Origin: Thioalkalivibrio sp. XN279 | GTDB lineage: Bacteria; Pseudomonadota; Gammaproteobacteria; Steroidobacterales; XN24 | Assembly: GCF_011089885.1 (NCBI RefSeq) | Contig: NZ_JAANBD010000006.1 | Coordinates: 1-64,000 of the forward strand | Direction: 5' to 3' | Length of the DNA: 64,000 bases | Notes under the pieces: generated by a model | Seen by the model: the letters and a program-made list of their open reading frames with translations, nothing else | The model's database searches: none | What the model was told of the DNA's origin: nothing | Part shown: in pieces, positions 17,044 through 27,655 of the stretch | Numbering within the stretch: position 1 is the stretch's first letter | How the letters are laid out: the number at the start of each line of letters is the position of its first letter | Program-made: the position numbers and the translations under genes

Positions 17044-17847
17044 ATGAGCGAATTCGCCGGGAACGTCGTCGTCGTCACCGGAGCCTCCGAGGGCATCGGG
17101 CGTGCGCTGTGCGAGGCGCTGGCGCCCCAGGGCCCGAAGCTCGTGCTCTCGGCGCGCAACGAGGAGCGGCTCGAGGCACTGGCCGCGACCTGCCGCGCCG
17201 CCGGCGCCGAAGTGCTGGTGGTCCCGGGCGACCTGACGCATGAAGAAGCCTGCCGCAGCCTCGTCGCCGCCACCATCGCGCACTTCGGCCGTCTCGACAC
17301 GCTGGTCGCCAACGCCGGCCGGACGATGTGGGCGCGCGTCGACGAGATCGAGGACCTGGCCATCTTCCGCGAGGTCATGGAGCTGAACTACTTCTCCGTG
17401 GTGAATGTGACCATGGCCGCACTGCCGCACCTGAAAGCCTCGCGCGGCCGCATCGTGCCCGTGGCGAGCGTCGCCGGGCTCACCGGCGTGCCGTCGCGCA
17501 GCGGCTACTGCGCCAGCAAGCATGCGCTGATCGGGTTCTTCGATTCCCTGCGCATCGAACTGGGGGACAGCGGCGTCACCGTCACCACCATCTGCCCCGA
17601 CTTCGTCGTCACCGAGATTCATCGTCGTGCCCTGGACGGCAAGGGACGGCCGCTCGGCGTGACCCCGATGCAGGAGTCCAGGATCATGACCGCAGCCCAG
17701 TGCGCCGAGCTCATGATCCCCGCCATGGCGCAGCGCAAGCGCATGCTCATCACCTCGCGCCGGGGAAAGCTGGGGCGCTTCCTGAAGATCTTTGCGCCGG
17801 GACTGATCGACCGCATCGCGGCCAAGGCGATCGCCGACCGCAAGTAA
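17044..17847 (+). CDS. SDR family NAD(P)-dependent oxidoreductase
   Basis: This 267-aa classical short-chain dehydrogenase has TGASEGIG at residues 12-19 (cofactor binding), ANAGR at 89-93, a catalytic Ser near 142 and Tyr155-x-x-x-Lys159. The C-terminal 60 residues contain a basic, amphipathic end (RRGKLGRFLKIFAPGLIDRI), as in SDRs that act on lipid substrates at membranes. It is divergent from the lipoprotein gene; the substrate is not known. Confidence 0.88.
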   Translation: MSEFAGNVVVVTGASEGIGRALCEALAPQGPKLVLSARNEERLEALAATCRAAGAEVLVVPGDLTHEEACRSLVAATIAHFGRLDTLVANAGRTMWARVDEIEDLAIFREVMELNYFSVVNVTMAALPHLKASRGRIVPVASVAGLTGVPSRSGYCASKHALIGFFDSLRIELGDSGVTVTTICPDFVVTEIHRRALDGKGRPLGVTPMQESRIMTAAQCAELMIPAMAQRKRMLITSRRGKLGRFLKIFAPGLIDRIAAKAIADRK

Positions 17848-17898
17848 CCTGGCCGCCACCTCGCCCCCGACCGCACCGGGACCCTGCCGACCTCGGGA

Positions 17899-17987
17899 CC
17901 TGACCGCGGGGCCGGACCGTGCAAGGCGCCCTTCGTTCGGAAATCTTTATCTCACTCAGTGCGCCTTGCACGTCCCGACCCCGCTGC
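17899..17987 (-). repeat. Palindromic repeat unit, copy A (left terminal repeat)
   Basis: The hairpin arms are 17908-17929 and 17961-17982, pairing at 19 of 22 positions, around a 31-base loop. Read on the minus strand, the loop contains GAGATAAAGATTTC. The inner six stem bases are AGGCGC paired with GCGCCT. It is inverted relative to copies B and C. Confidence 0.75.
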
Positions 17988-18170
17988 GGCGTTGCAGGGC
18001 GCGGGGTCCTGGGGGGCACTGAGGCTCGGGGGTCGGCGCCGACGCTGCCGCGCGTGGCTCAGTCGGATGACGGCGACCTTCGTGGCCGAGGCCGCGCCGG
18101 ATCCGGCCGACGCCGGGAAGACCGGCAAGGCTGACATCCCGGCGGCGCGACGCGACCATCGCACCCGTGA

Positions 18171-18225
18171 CAGAGGCAGCACCGGGTCTTGCGGACGTGT
18201 CCGCAACGACCCCGAAGCGCCTCTG
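18171..18225. repeat. Nested hairpin in the core of the 447-bp element
   Basis: Three concentric stems lie in 55 bp: CAGAGGC with GCCTCTG outside, GGGTC with GACCC in the middle, and TTGCGGAC with GTCCGCAA around a 2-base turn. The internal bulges are short. It could fold as RNA or as a DNA cruciform. No T-tract follows. Confidence 0.55.
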
Positions 18226-18254
18226 CGCTATCGAACCCCGCTATCTGCGACCCG

Positions 18255-18345
18255 GCAGCGGGGTCGGGACGTGCAATGCTCACCGAGCGATATAAAGATT
18301 TCATTGAGCGAGGGGAGCATTGCACGGCGCGGCCCCGCGGTCAGG
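18255..18345 (+). repeat. Palindromic repeat unit, copy B (right terminal repeat)
   Basis: Arms 18260-18281 and 18315-18336 enclose a 33-base loop containing GATATAAAGATTTC (18289-18302). The inner stem bases are ATGCTC paired with GAGCAT. Compared with copies A and C the inner stem differs on both sides in a compensating way. Confidence 0.75.
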
Positions 18346-18351
18346 GCTCCG

Positions 18352-18858
18352 TCAGACGTCGTCGAGGAACCAGTCGAAGAATCGATTGATCTCGAAGATG
18401 TGGTCCGTGAGGCGGTGGTCGCCATCGATGAGATGCAGCCCGGCGCGCTGCTCGCGCGCGAAGCGAATGCTGTTGTCGACCGGGACCACGTCGTCGCGCC
18501 AGCCGTGGACGATGGTGATCCTGGCGGCGCGTGGTGTCGGGGTCAGCGCCTCGTAGCCCGGCATGTAGAACGCCGGCGCGATCAGGAACAGGCCGCGCAC
18601 CGCCGGGAGTTGCGCCGAGGCCGCGGCCGCCACGTGTCCGCCCATGCTGGAACCGACCAGCACCAGCGGTTTTTGCAGCGGCTGGCAATGCGCCACCAGC
18701 TTCGCCACCCGCGCCGCCGGGTCGTCCATGCCGCGGTAGTCGATGCTCTCGACCTCGAGGCCGCGGTCGCGCGCCAGGTCGGCCATGGCGGAAATCTTGC
18801 TGCCCCAGGGGCCGCTCTCCTTGCCGTGCGAGAAACAGACATAGGGTTGGCGGGACAT
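18352..18858 (-). CDS. RBBP9/YqiA-like small alpha/beta hydrolase
   Basis: This 168-aa single-domain hydrolase has the nucleophile elbow GSSMGG (Ser71), a candidate catalytic Asp122 in HGWRDD and His148 in DGDH. The start HGKESGPWGSK, with a His-Gly oxyanion-hole motif, is typical of short hydrolases close to YqiA/RBBP9. It is cytoplasmic with no signal peptide. Its stop lies 6 bases from the end of the 447-bp repeat element, so that element is its downstream region. The substrate is unknown; carboxyl-ester cleavage is the family expectation. Confidence 0.82.
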   Translation of the reverse strand: MSRQPYVCFSHGKESGPWGSKISAMADLARDRGLEVESIDYRGMDDPAARVAKLVAHCQPLQKPLVLVGSSMGGHVAAAASAQLPAVRGLFLIAPAFYMPGYEALTPTPRAARITIVHGWRDDVVPVDNSIRFAREQRAGLHLIDGDHRLTDHIFEINRFFDWFLDDV

Positions 18859-18911
18859 GCTGCCTCTTCTGGTTCGTTGTTATTGGCTGCAGGGAACGAA
18901 TCTTAACAGGG

Positions 18912-20312
18912 CTACGGGCGCGGACTGTCGCCGCGACGCAGGCGGGCGGCCAGGTCCTCGCGCGCCTGGGCCAGCACGGAATCGCGGTCGACGCTCTCGA
19001 GAATTTCCTGCACCACCGCCTTGGGCCCGCCCTGGCCCCAGGACTTGCCGCGGGCGAAATACTCCTCTGCGACCCGGCCGATCATGTAGGTCCCGTAGTA
19101 GGCCACCGCGCCCTGCGCGCCGGCGGTGAAGACCGTCGACAAGCCGCCGGTGGTGGCCTTGAGCGCGGCGGACACGACGTGCGCCAGCCAGACGGTGCCC
19201 ATCAGCAGGGTCATCTGGGTCGCAATCACCGTGACCAGCGAACCGGCCTCGGCGCGGCTCAGCGGCAGGCCGTAGAGGCGCGACAGGTGGAACACCAGCC
19301 CGGCGTCGAGCGCCGCGGCCGCCAGCAGGTCGGCTGCGGGCACCGGGTTGACCGCCACCGCCACGCCCTTGGCGATGCAGTACTGGCGCACCAGGCGTTC
19401 CGCAGCCGCGCGCCGCAACTCGACCACGCGCCGCCCGACTTTTTCACTCACCTGCCCCGCGAACAGGCCGGCGGTCAGCGCCGAGAGCGTCTCCCCTTCG
19501 CGCTCCATGATCTGCCACAGGCGCTCGCGCAGCTGCTCGACGTCCGGCGGCCGCACGACCTTCTCCTCGCGCTCGGCGCCGTCGGCGCCGCGCACGATGC
19601 GCGTCACCGGCGCCGGGTCCGCCGCGGCGGCGACGACCTGCTCGGCGGGCAACCGCCCCTGCGTGCGTTCCACCAGGCGCGCCACCAGCGCGCGGCGCTC
19701 CTCGGCGGTGTAACGATCCGCCTTGTTGAGCACCAGCACCACCGGCGTGCCCGGCGCCAGCGCCCGGTCCAGCGCCGCCTGCTCGGCCGAGTTCAGGTCG
19801 CCGTCCACCACGAACAGCACCAGGTCGGCGCGCGCCGCCACGTCGCGGGCCATGGTCTCGCGTTCCTCGCCGCCGACCTCGTTGATGCCGGGCGTGTCGA
19901 GCAGGCACACCTGCCCGGAGCGCGCCTCCTGCCAGTGCGCCTCGGCCGCCGCGCGGGTCTCGCCGTGCAACGCGCTGGTGGCGAAGCGTGCCTCGCCCAG
20001 CAGTGCGTTCAACAGCGACGACTTGCCGACGCTGACCTCGCCGAGCACGGCGATGTGGATCTCGCCCTGCTCCAGCTTCTGCAGCATGCGCTCCACCTCG
20101 GCGAACTCGGGCGCCAGCGCCTCGCGCATGCCGCTGGGCAACGCGGGATCGTCCAGCAGCCGGCGCAGGCTGTCCTGCGCCAGCGCCAGGTGGCGCTCGC
20201 CCGCCGGCGCCGCGGCGCGCGCACCCTCGTCCGGCCGCTCAGTCGCGGTTTTCGCGCCGCGCTTCCAGGGCCAGCCGCGCCAGCTGCCGGGCTTTCTTCC
20301 CGATGTCTTCAC
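18912..20312 (-). CDS. DUF697-type membrane-associated GTPase (second of tandem pair)
   Basis: The 466-aa product has a G domain with GEVSVGKSSLLNALLG (G1), DTPGINE (G3) and NKAD (G4). A C-terminal DUF697-like region with hydrophobic helices follows (VAVAVNPVPAADLL and later segments). The frame is open to 20429, but residues coded upstream of about 20312 lie in another frame of the preceding gene. GTG 20312 has GGGAGA eight bases upstream and is the best start, overlapping the previous gene by 74 bases. Family members include YcjF-like proteins; role is probably in envelope or membrane maintenance, inferred. Confidence 0.8.
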   Translation of the reverse strand: MKTSGRKPGSWRGWPWKRGAKTATERPDEGARAAAPAGERHLALAQDSLRRLLDDPALPSGMREALAPEFAEVERMLQKLEQGEIHIAVLGEVSVGKSSLLNALLGEARFATSALHGETRAAAEAHWQEARSGQVCLLDTPGINEVGGEERETMARDVAARADLVLFVVDGDLNSAEQAALDRALAPGTPVVLVLNKADRYTAEERRALVARLVERTQGRLPAEQVVAAAADPAPVTRIVRGADGAEREEKVVRPPDVEQLRERLWQIMEREGETLSALTAGLFAGQVSEKVGRRVVELRRAAAERLVRQYCIAKGVAVAVNPVPAADLLAAAALDAGLVFHLSRLYGLPLSRAEAGSLVTVIATQMTLLMGTVWLAHVVSAALKATTGGLSTVFTAGAQGAVAYYGTYMIGRVAEEYFARGKSWGQGGPKAVVQEILESVDRDSVLAQAREDLAARLRRGDSPRP

Positions 20313-21729
20313 CAAACTGGTCTCCCACCTCGCGTGCGGCCGCAGCCGGGCGGAGGTCTCCGGTGGTCTCGAGGCTGTGTGCCAGCCCCTTGCCCATAGC
20401 GTCGAAAATGATGCCGTAGGCGACGGCATGGACCAGCCCCCCGGCCACGGTGCCCGCCCCCGGGAAAGCCTTCAACACGTTGCCCGAGATCGCCAGCACC
20501 AGCGGCACGGCGCGGCCGACGTAGCCCTGCGCAATGTCGAGGAAACGCTGGATGTCGATCTCCCGCGCCGGGACGCCGTACAGCCGGCACAAGGCTTTCA
20601 CCAGCGAGGTGCCGAGGTAGCCCTGGATCAGCACGTCAGTGCCCGGGCTCACCGCCGCCAGCGCGCCGACCACGGCTTTCTTGGTGTAGTCCGACACCAC
20701 CTTCGCCGCCTGTTCACGCCGCCGCCGCGCTGCGGCGTCCTCGAGCCGGGCCGAGGCGAGGCGGAACACCGAGGCGTCACGCAGCGCGTCCAGCGCGCCC
20801 GGGTCGTCGTCCAGCCGGGCCTGCAATGCCTCGCGCAGCATCTCCACGCGCGGCGCGCGCGGACGCTCGATTTCGCTCTCGCGGCCGGTCTCGTCAGCCT
20901 GCAGCACGCGCTCGGCCCCGCCCGCCACCACGGGTACCACGGCGGGGGGCGGCTTCAGGGTGGACAGGCGCTCGGCGAGTCGCGCCACGATGCGCTGCAG
21001 GTCGCCCTCCGCGTACCAGTCGGCCTTGTTCACCGCGACCACCAGCGGCTTGCCGACGCGCGCCAGGGTCTCCACGTCGTCGTGCTGGCTGCGGCTCAGG
21101 TCGCCCTCGCAGACGTAGATCACCAGGTGCGCCCGCATCGCCTCCGCCAACGCCATCTCCCCGAGCATCTCGGCATCGCCGCTGCCGGGCACGTCCGCCA
21201 GGCTAACGACGTCGCCCGAGGGCAGGTGCCATTCGTAGTGCTGTACTGCGCGCGTGGTGCCGGCAGTCACGGCCGTCTGCGGCCGGGCTTCGGGCACCAG
21301 CGCCTGCACCAGGGAACTCTTCCCGGCGCTCGCATCGCCGAACATGGCGATGAACAGGCGACCGCCCTCGCGGCGCCGCGCCAGCTCCGCCAGCTCCTGC
21401 TCGATGGCGGCAACGTCGCCGCTGGCAGCCCGCTCCGCATCGAGCTGCGCCCGCAGGGACGCCTCGTCCGGCGGCCGCTCCGGGACCGCAGCGCGGGCTG
21501 GACGCCGGCGCACCGGCGCCAGCAGCCACCACAGCAGCCACGCTGCGAGCGCACCGCCGGTCGCCAGCACGGCGAGGAAGCCGTAGTAGATGGCCGCCGG
21601 ACCGTCCTGCAACCGCTGCAGGATGGACAGCACCGTGTCCGCGACCGCCAGCAGCGCGCCGGCGAACAGCACCAGCGCCACCAGCACCACCGCTGCGAGC
21701 AGCGTGCGGATGCGGCGATCCCCCCTCAT
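20239..21729 (-). CDS. DUF697-type GTPase with N-terminal membrane anchor
   Basis: This 496-aa protein begins with two transmembrane helices (about 8-32 and 46-70), then a G domain with GDASAGKSSLVQAL (G1), DVPGSGD (G3) and NKAD (G4). A DUF697-like C-terminal domain with hydrophobic, Gly-rich helices follows (VSPGTDVLIQGYLG, AFPGAGTVAGG). It and the downstream GTPase share this layout but have clearly different sequences, suggesting an old duplication and a heteromeric partner. Its ATG overlaps the symporter stop (ATGA), so symporter and both GTPases are co-transcribed. Confidence 0.82.
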   Translation of the reverse strand: MRGDRRIRTLLAAVVLVALVLFAGALLAVADTVLSILQRLQDGPAAIYYGFLAVLATGGALAAWLLWWLLAPVRRRPARAAVPERPPDEASLRAQLDAERAASGDVAAIEQELAELARRREGGRLFIAMFGDASAGKSSLVQALVPEARPQTAVTAGTTRAVQHYEWHLPSGDVVSLADVPGSGDAEMLGEMALAEAMRAHLVIYVCEGDLSRSQHDDVETLARVGKPLVVAVNKADWYAEGDLQRIVARLAERLSTLKPPPAVVPVVAGGAERVLQADETGRESEIERPRAPRVEMLREALQARLDDDPGALDALRDASVFRLASARLEDAAARRRREQAAKVVSDYTKKAVVGALAAVSPGTDVLIQGYLGTSLVKALCRLYGVPAREIDIQRFLDIAQGYVGRAVPLVLAISGNVLKAFPGAGTVAGGLVHAVAYGIIFDAMGKGLAHSLETTGDLRPAAAAREVGDQFGEDIGKKARQLARLALEARRENRD

Positions 21730-23126
21730 GAGCGCGCGCTCCGGCGCGCCGCCGCCAGGCAGATCGCGAGGCCGGCGCCGAAGGGCACCAGCCGCTCCAG
21801 CCAGTCGCCGGGCGTGTCAGGCAACCAGTAGAACAGGAGCGTGCCGGCAAAGCCGGTCGCCATGGCTGCGAAGACGGCGGCCGGCGGCACCGCCAGCCCT
21901 GCCAGCCGCACCAGCAGCGGCGGCCCGAACGCTGCGCCGAGCGCGGCCCAGGCGAACAGCACGCGGGCGAAAATGGTCTGGGGCAGCGCTAGCGCGATCA
22001 CCACCGCAAGCAGGCTGATGAGCGCCACCACCAGGCGCGACACCCACAGGCTGCCGCGTCCGCGTCGCGGCAGGTCATGGCTGGCGGACGAGGCGGCGAC
22101 CAGCAACTGGCTGTCGGCAGTAGACATGATTGCCGACAATACCGCGGCGATCATCACCGCGGCCACCACCGGCGGGAACAGCCGGTTGGCCGTTTCGAAC
22201 AGCACCTGCTCGTCGGCGACGGTCGGACCGTACAGCGCGCGCGCGGCGAAACCGAGGGTGATCATGCCGGCGTAGATGATCACGGCCCAGGTCAGCGCGA
22301 TGATGCGGCCGTCGCGCAGCGCGCGCGTGTCGCGCAGCGCCATGAAGCGATTCACCACGTGCGGCTGGCCCGGGTAACCCAGGCCGATGCCGAGGGTGCC
22401 GAGTGCAAACCCCACCGCGGCGATCCCGGCGACGGGTGGCCCGGCGCCGGCCGCGCGCAACTCGGCAAGGGACGCCCACACGGCGCCCGGGCCGCCGGCC
22501 GCAGCCACCGCGGCCACAGGCAGCACCAGCGCGGTGAAGGCCATCACCATTCCCTGCAGCGTGTCAGTCACGCTCACCGCCCAGAAGCCGCCGAGCAGGG
22601 TGTACACCAGCACCACCGCGGCACCGATCATCACCGCCGTGTGCATCTCCAGCGCGAAGGCGCTGGCAAAGGCATTCCCCGCCGCCTGGAACTGCGCCGC
22701 CACGTAGAAAGTGAAGGAGAACAGCACCACCCCGGAGGCCAGCAGCACGATGCGCCGCGGCCATCCGCTGTCCGCATCGGGTCCGGCAATGAATTCCGTC
22801 AAGGTGATCGCGCCCGAAGCGCGGCTCTGCCGCATCAGCCGCGGCGCGACCCACAGCCAGTTGATGAGAAAGCCGGAGAGCGTGGCCGGAAACAACCACA
22901 GCGCCGGCAGGCCCCACAAGTAAGCCATGCCGCTCACGGCCACCAGCGTCCATGCCGATGACGACGACGCGGAGGCGCTGATGGCCGCCACCCAGCCGCC
23001 GAGCCGGCGCCCGCCGAGGAAAAAATCGCTGGTGTCGTGGGTGCGGCGCGTAGCCCACAGGCCGATGCCGACGAGCACCAGCTTGTAGACGACCAGCGTG
23101 TAGAGAATGGCGTCCGCCCGCGACAT
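21726..23126 (-). CDS. Sodium:solute symporter (SSS family, PutP-like)
   Basis: This 466-aa inner-membrane protein has about 12-13 hydrophobic helices. It shows SSS landmarks: DFFLGGRRLGGW early, the SASASSSSAWT stretch in the second helix, GYPGQPHVVNRFMALR, and the helix with AIMSTADSQLLVAASSASHDL that supplies Na+ ligands. It is closest in pattern to Na+/proline symporters. GGGAG precedes ATG 23126. It is divergent from the 5-oxoprolinase gene with 58 bases between starts, so the substrate could be proline or the related 5-oxoproline; this is inference. Confidence 0.88.
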   Translation of the reverse strand: MSRADAILYTLVVYKLVLVGIGLWATRRTHDTSDFFLGGRRLGGWVAAISASASSSSAWTLVAVSGMAYLWGLPALWLFPATLSGFLINWLWVAPRLMRQSRASGAITLTEFIAGPDADSGWPRRIVLLASGVVLFSFTFYVAAQFQAAGNAFASAFALEMHTAVMIGAAVVLVYTLLGGFWAVSVTDTLQGMVMAFTALVLPVAAVAAAGGPGAVWASLAELRAAGAGPPVAGIAAVGFALGTLGIGLGYPGQPHVVNRFMALRDTRALRDGRIIALTWAVIIYAGMITLGFAARALYGPTVADEQVLFETANRLFPPVVAAVMIAAVLSAIMSTADSQLLVAASSASHDLPRRGRGSLWVSRLVVALISLLAVVIALALPQTIFARVLFAWAALGAAFGPPLLVRLAGLAVPPAAVFAAMATGFAGTLLFYWLPDTPGDWLERLVPFGAGLAICLAAARRSARS

Positions 23127-23184
23127 GGCGCTCCCCGCGACCCGCGCCGAGTGTAACAGGGGCCCCAGGCCCTACAATGGCCGC

Positions 23185-26772
<3,588 letters not shown>

Positions 26773-26816
26773 GCGAGGTCACGGACCCGGCTGGAGCGGC
26801 TTGATAGGCTTTTTTC

Positions 26817-27128
26817 ATGGATACGCGCCAGCCACCCGATCGCGACGACTGGGATCCTTACGCCGTCTGGCAGATCCTGCTGCACCGGCACCCGGTGAAG
26901 GTGGCCGATGTGTCGGTTTCGAGCGGCCACATCGAGCGCGGGCTGCTGGCCGAGTTCTGCGAGGTCATCGCCGATTACCCGGATTTCCTGCAGGACGCGC
27001 TGCTCCTGATCGCACATGCCAAGGGCGTGGAGGCGGCGACGGTGGCGCTGGACGAGGCCGTCCGCGCACAGCACGCGCAGCGCCTGGCGCGAAACGAGCG
27101 CCCGCGCAACCTCACCCGCCGCGGCTAG
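26817..27128 (+). CDS. Hypothetical 103-aa protein
   Basis: I do not recognise this protein. It is small, soluble and acidic in its first half (DRDDWDPYAVW), with predicted helices and a basic C-terminus (RLARNERPRNLTRRG). No signal peptide, metal motif or membrane segment is visible. It follows the 5-oxoprolinase gene by 44 bases on the same strand and its stop overlaps the stop of the convergent cyclotransferase-like gene. Codon pattern looks coding (GC-rich third positions), but its short length keeps confidence moderate. Confidence 0.5.
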   Translation: MDTRQPPDRDDWDPYAVWQILLHRHPVKVADVSVSSGHIERGLLAEFCEVIADYPDFLQDALLLIAHAKGVEAATVALDEAVRAQHAQRLARNERPRNLTRRG

Positions 27129-27655
27129 CCCGGGCCGCTCTCCGTACCGGCCGCGAGCAGGGTCCGGGCGACGCGGGACTGCGCGCTGTCCCGGTCCACT
27201 TTCACTGTCACTGACGCCAGCCAGCGCCGGTGCGCAGCCGGCAATTCCAGCATGGCTGCGCCGGCGCGGATGAGGTCGACGTACCAGTCCGGCGGATCCA
27301 GGCCCGCAGCCACGGCGCTGTCCTCGGCGCGCCAAGTCAAGGCCCTTCTCGGCGCGCCAGCGACCAGCACCTCGACCTCTTCCATCCGGTATCCGGCCCC
27401 CGCCGCGCCGAGCTGGTCGAGCGCCTCGCGCCGCACGGCATAGAGGACGCCCGGCAGGACGTCGCCCGGCGTGCCGCTGGGCTCTGCGTCAGACCGGGCC
27501 GCGCCGTCGCGCCCGCGCTTGCGGAACGCCAGGCGATGACCTGGCAGCGCCGCGGCGCCGACCAGCTCGGCGTCGGGGATGCGCCTTCTCAGCCAGCCCG
27601 GATGCACGTTCGCCCCGTAGGCGAAGTACAGGACCCGCTCGCCCGCTGCGCTCAT
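27125..27655 (-). CDS. Gamma-glutamylcyclotransferase-like protein, catalytic Glu apparently absent
   Basis: This 176-aa protein has the family signature YFAYGAN (residues 10-16), a GHRLAF strand and a GVLYAVRREALD segment. In gamma-glutamylcyclotransferases the last segment continues LDxxEG and the Glu is catalytic; here it reads LDQLGAAGAGY, so Gly83 takes that place. The protein may therefore bind a gamma-glutamyl or related ligand without the usual chemistry. Its start overlaps the stop of the tail-sheath-like gene (ATGA). The neighbouring 5-oxoprolinase would consume the product of an active cyclotransferase, so the setting is suggestive. Confidence 0.75.
   Translation of the reverse strand: MSAAGERVLYFAYGANVHPGWLRRRIPDAELVGAAALPGHRLAFRKRGRDGAARSDAEPSGTPGDVLPGVLYAVRREALDQLGAAGAGYRMEEVEVLVAGAPRRALTWRAEDSAVAAGLDPPDWYVDLIRAGAAMLELPAAHRRWLASVTVKVDRDSAQSRVARTLLAAGTESGPG

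Larger units (their letters stand above)
17899..18345. repeat. 447-bp element with about 90-bp terminal inverted repeats
   Basis: The gap 17848-18351 holds no convincing gene. Its ends, 17899-17987 and 18255-18345, are inverted copies of each other: both outer tips read CCTGACCGCGGGGCCG going inward, and both inner tips read GCAGCGGGGTCGGG going outward. Each end is itself a long hairpin (see the next two entries). The 267-bp core (17988-18254) has short palindromes but no open frame with coding features. The layout recalls a MITE or a REP doublet. No target-site duplication is evident. Confidence 0.7.

Noticed and set aside
18040-18110. tRNA-like D-arm stretch (GTGGCTCAGTCGGAT)
   Set aside because: No T-arm GGTTCGA or acceptor stem pairing is present, so this is not a tRNA gene.
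17959-18906. 315-codon plus-strand frame through the repeat element
   Set aside because: It crosses two hairpin repeats and then runs antisense to the small hydrolase gene. Its peptide is low-complexity.
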